The notes beneath the pieces were generated by a model, which was not told the origin of the DNA, did no database searches, and saw only the letters and a program-made list of their open reading frames with translations. The translations under genes were made by a program, and so were the position numbers. From NCBI GenBank assembly GCA_902617375.1, contig CACMWI010000004.1, forward strand, positions 42,353-106,352: a stretch of 64,000 nt of DNA. Direction: 5' to 3'. This stretch comes from an uncultured Alphaproteobacteria bacterium (GTDB taxonomy: Bacteria; Pseudomonadota; Alphaproteobacteria; Methylaequorales; Methylaequoraceae). Below, in pieces: positions 63,210 to 64,000 of the stretch. Numbering within the stretch: position 1 is the stretch's first letter; every line of letters starts with the position of its first letter.

Positions 63210-63225
63210 TGGCATTATAATTGCA
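63210..63225 (+). promoter_or_regulatory. Sigma-54 promoter before the fliK-like gene
   Basis: TGGCATTATAATTGCA has the GG and GC of the -24/-12 elements at the right distance, with TTGCA intact. The transcript would start near 63236, just before the ribosome site AAGGGG (63240-63245) and the ATG at 63251. It sits in the 44-base gap after fliJ. Confidence 0.8.
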
Positions 63226-63250
63226 CATTTGCTTTTAACAAGGGGCAGTT

Positions 63251-64000
63251 ATGGTTGCAATAAAAAATGATACTAGCAAAAACATAAATTTCGTAAACAC
63301 AACTTTACATTCTGAAAAAACTAATGAGCTATTTGCTGAACTCTTTGCACTAATAAATACAAATAGTTTAGATCCTGAAAATAAAAATTTGCTGAAAGAT
63401 TTAGTCTTACAAAAAACTGATACTGAAGAATCTTTGGATGTAAATAAAAATATCTCTGAAAATAGTTTGTTAAAAGTGACTTCCGAGCAGAAAAATAAAT
63501 TAGAGGTCACAGATTCTGAATACGAGACTGCAAAATCACTTATAGAGGTATTTTACAAAGAAATTGGTATTGTCGAACCTTTGAATCAAACAAAAAATGC
63601 TAATCAGAACAGTTTAAATCAAAATCCAAAATCATTATTAAATAAAAATTTTACAACGGGAGAAACAAAAATAGTTTTAGAGAATACATTGGGTTCTCGG
63701 GAATCTGATTTAGCGTTTAAAAATGATAATTCAAAAAAAGTAGTTATAAATATAATTAAAGATCCTTCATCTTCAATAAAAATTAAGAAAAATGAACACG
63801 ATCCAAAACATTTTTCAGAGAATAAAAGTCAAATTGACAGTAAAGTACTAAAGCAGCAAAATGAATTTAATTACAAAGCCAAGAATTCAAACTTTGAAAC
63901 TGCGATTATTAACAAGAAAATAAATAAAAAGAACAAACAATTTAAAGTTTCAGCAAAGGATAAAACCGAACAAAATGACCTTGTTACTAAAAACCTTGAA
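63251..64000 (+). CDS. Flagellar hook-length control protein FliK-like, 5' part
   Basis: Opens at ATG 63251 after a good ribosome site and runs without a stop to the window's right edge (250 residues seen). The sequence is polar, rich in asparagine, lysine and serine, with no recognisable fold and no membrane segment. Long, disordered N-termini are typical of FliK, whose conserved C-terminal domain would lie outside the window. The position directly after fliJ also fits fliK. Family assignment is inferred from context and composition only; another flagellar gene is possible. Confidence 0.5.
   Translation, partial: MVAIKNDTSKNINFVNTTLHSEKTNELFAELFALINTNSLDPENKNLLKDLVLQKTDTEESLDVNKNISENSLLKVTSEQKNKLEVTDSEYETAKSLIEVFYKEIGIVEPLNQTKNANQNSLNQNPKSLLNKNFTTGETKIVLENTLGSRESDLAFKNDNSKKVVINIIKDPSSSIKIKKNEHDPKHFSENKSQIDSKVLKQQNEFNYKAKNSNFETAIINKKINKKNKQFKVSAKDKTEQNDLVTKNLE

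Noticed and set aside
1..64000. Search for CRISPR arrays, insertion sequences, prophage, toxin-antitoxin pairs and integrases
   Set aside because: I saw no spaced direct repeats, transposase or integrase motifs. Gene order is that of a conserved chromosome throughout.

Overview
The window is a gene-dense, very AT-rich (about 30% GC by eye) stretch of a bacterial chromosome. There is almost no non-coding DNA: many neighbours overlap by 4-20 bases, the longest gene-free stretch is about 190 bases (56062-56252), and no gap exceeds 300 bases. I see no insertion sequences, prophage or CRISPR. Gene content and order point to an alphaproteobacterium: HdaA, DUF2066, DUF2794, DUF1289, a pyrB-pseudo-pyrC-plsY-topA-rnr-DUF983-rpmG run, rpsF-rpsR-DUF2232-rplI-dnaB, and cvpA-purF-SDR. 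Low GC, compact genes and shortened enzymes suggest a streamlined, probably marine planktonic lineage. Unlike typical SAR11 it carries flagellar genes. I cannot name the genus from sequence alone.

Layout: 1-628 is the 5' part of a PLP decarboxylase. 725-5254 holds a 1-Cys peroxiredoxin, a light-repair cassette on the minus strand (DUF2256, DUF393, a photolyase-related protein, a class I photolyase) and a MAPEG protein. 5303-8582 is tRNA-Ser(GCU) with gatBAC. 8621-17732 runs on the plus strand through ruvX, a CoA-transferase, pyrB, pseudo-pyrC, plsY, topA, a short RNase R, DUF983 and rpmG. 17725-26302 mixes aspS, rnd, hdaA, DUF2066, purM, purN, a 40-residue membrane protein, ndk, holC and pepA. 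26369-33699 is the envelope operon lptF-lptG-lptD-surA-pdxA-rsmA. 33691-38501 (minus) is gmk-mltG-fabF-acpP-fabG-fabD. 38617-47811 holds ribosomal proteins, an antiporter, dnaB, mlaEF, cvpA, purF and an SDR. 47815-52628 (minus) is yfgM-bamB-der with flavocytochrome c sulfide dehydrogenase genes fccA-fccB at its end. 52713-55000 holds small conserved genes, marC and trhO. 54997-64000 is a flagellar block: divergent fleQ and fleT, then fliE-fliF-fliG-fliH-fliI-fliJ and the start of a fliK-like gene.

The most interesting region is the flagellar control segment. One sigma-54 activator lacks a receiver domain but keeps its helix-turn-helix (FleQ-like). The divergent one keeps the AAA+ core but has lost its DNA-binding domain (FleT-like). 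Between them lie a perfect palindrome matching the FleQ-box pattern GTCA-N6-TGAC and a full sigma-54 promoter; a second sigma-54 promoter sits before the fliK-like gene. This resembles the two-activator hierarchy known from Rhodobacter sphaeroides Fla1.

Other points of note: purM has no AUG, GUG or UUG at its proper N-terminus and appears to start at AUU behind a good Shine-Dalgarno. PurF and the photolyase-related protein have each lost cysteines expected to hold an iron-sulfur cluster. RNase R lacks its N-terminal RNA-binding domains. A DUF1289 protein is fused in frame to a secreted-type domain.
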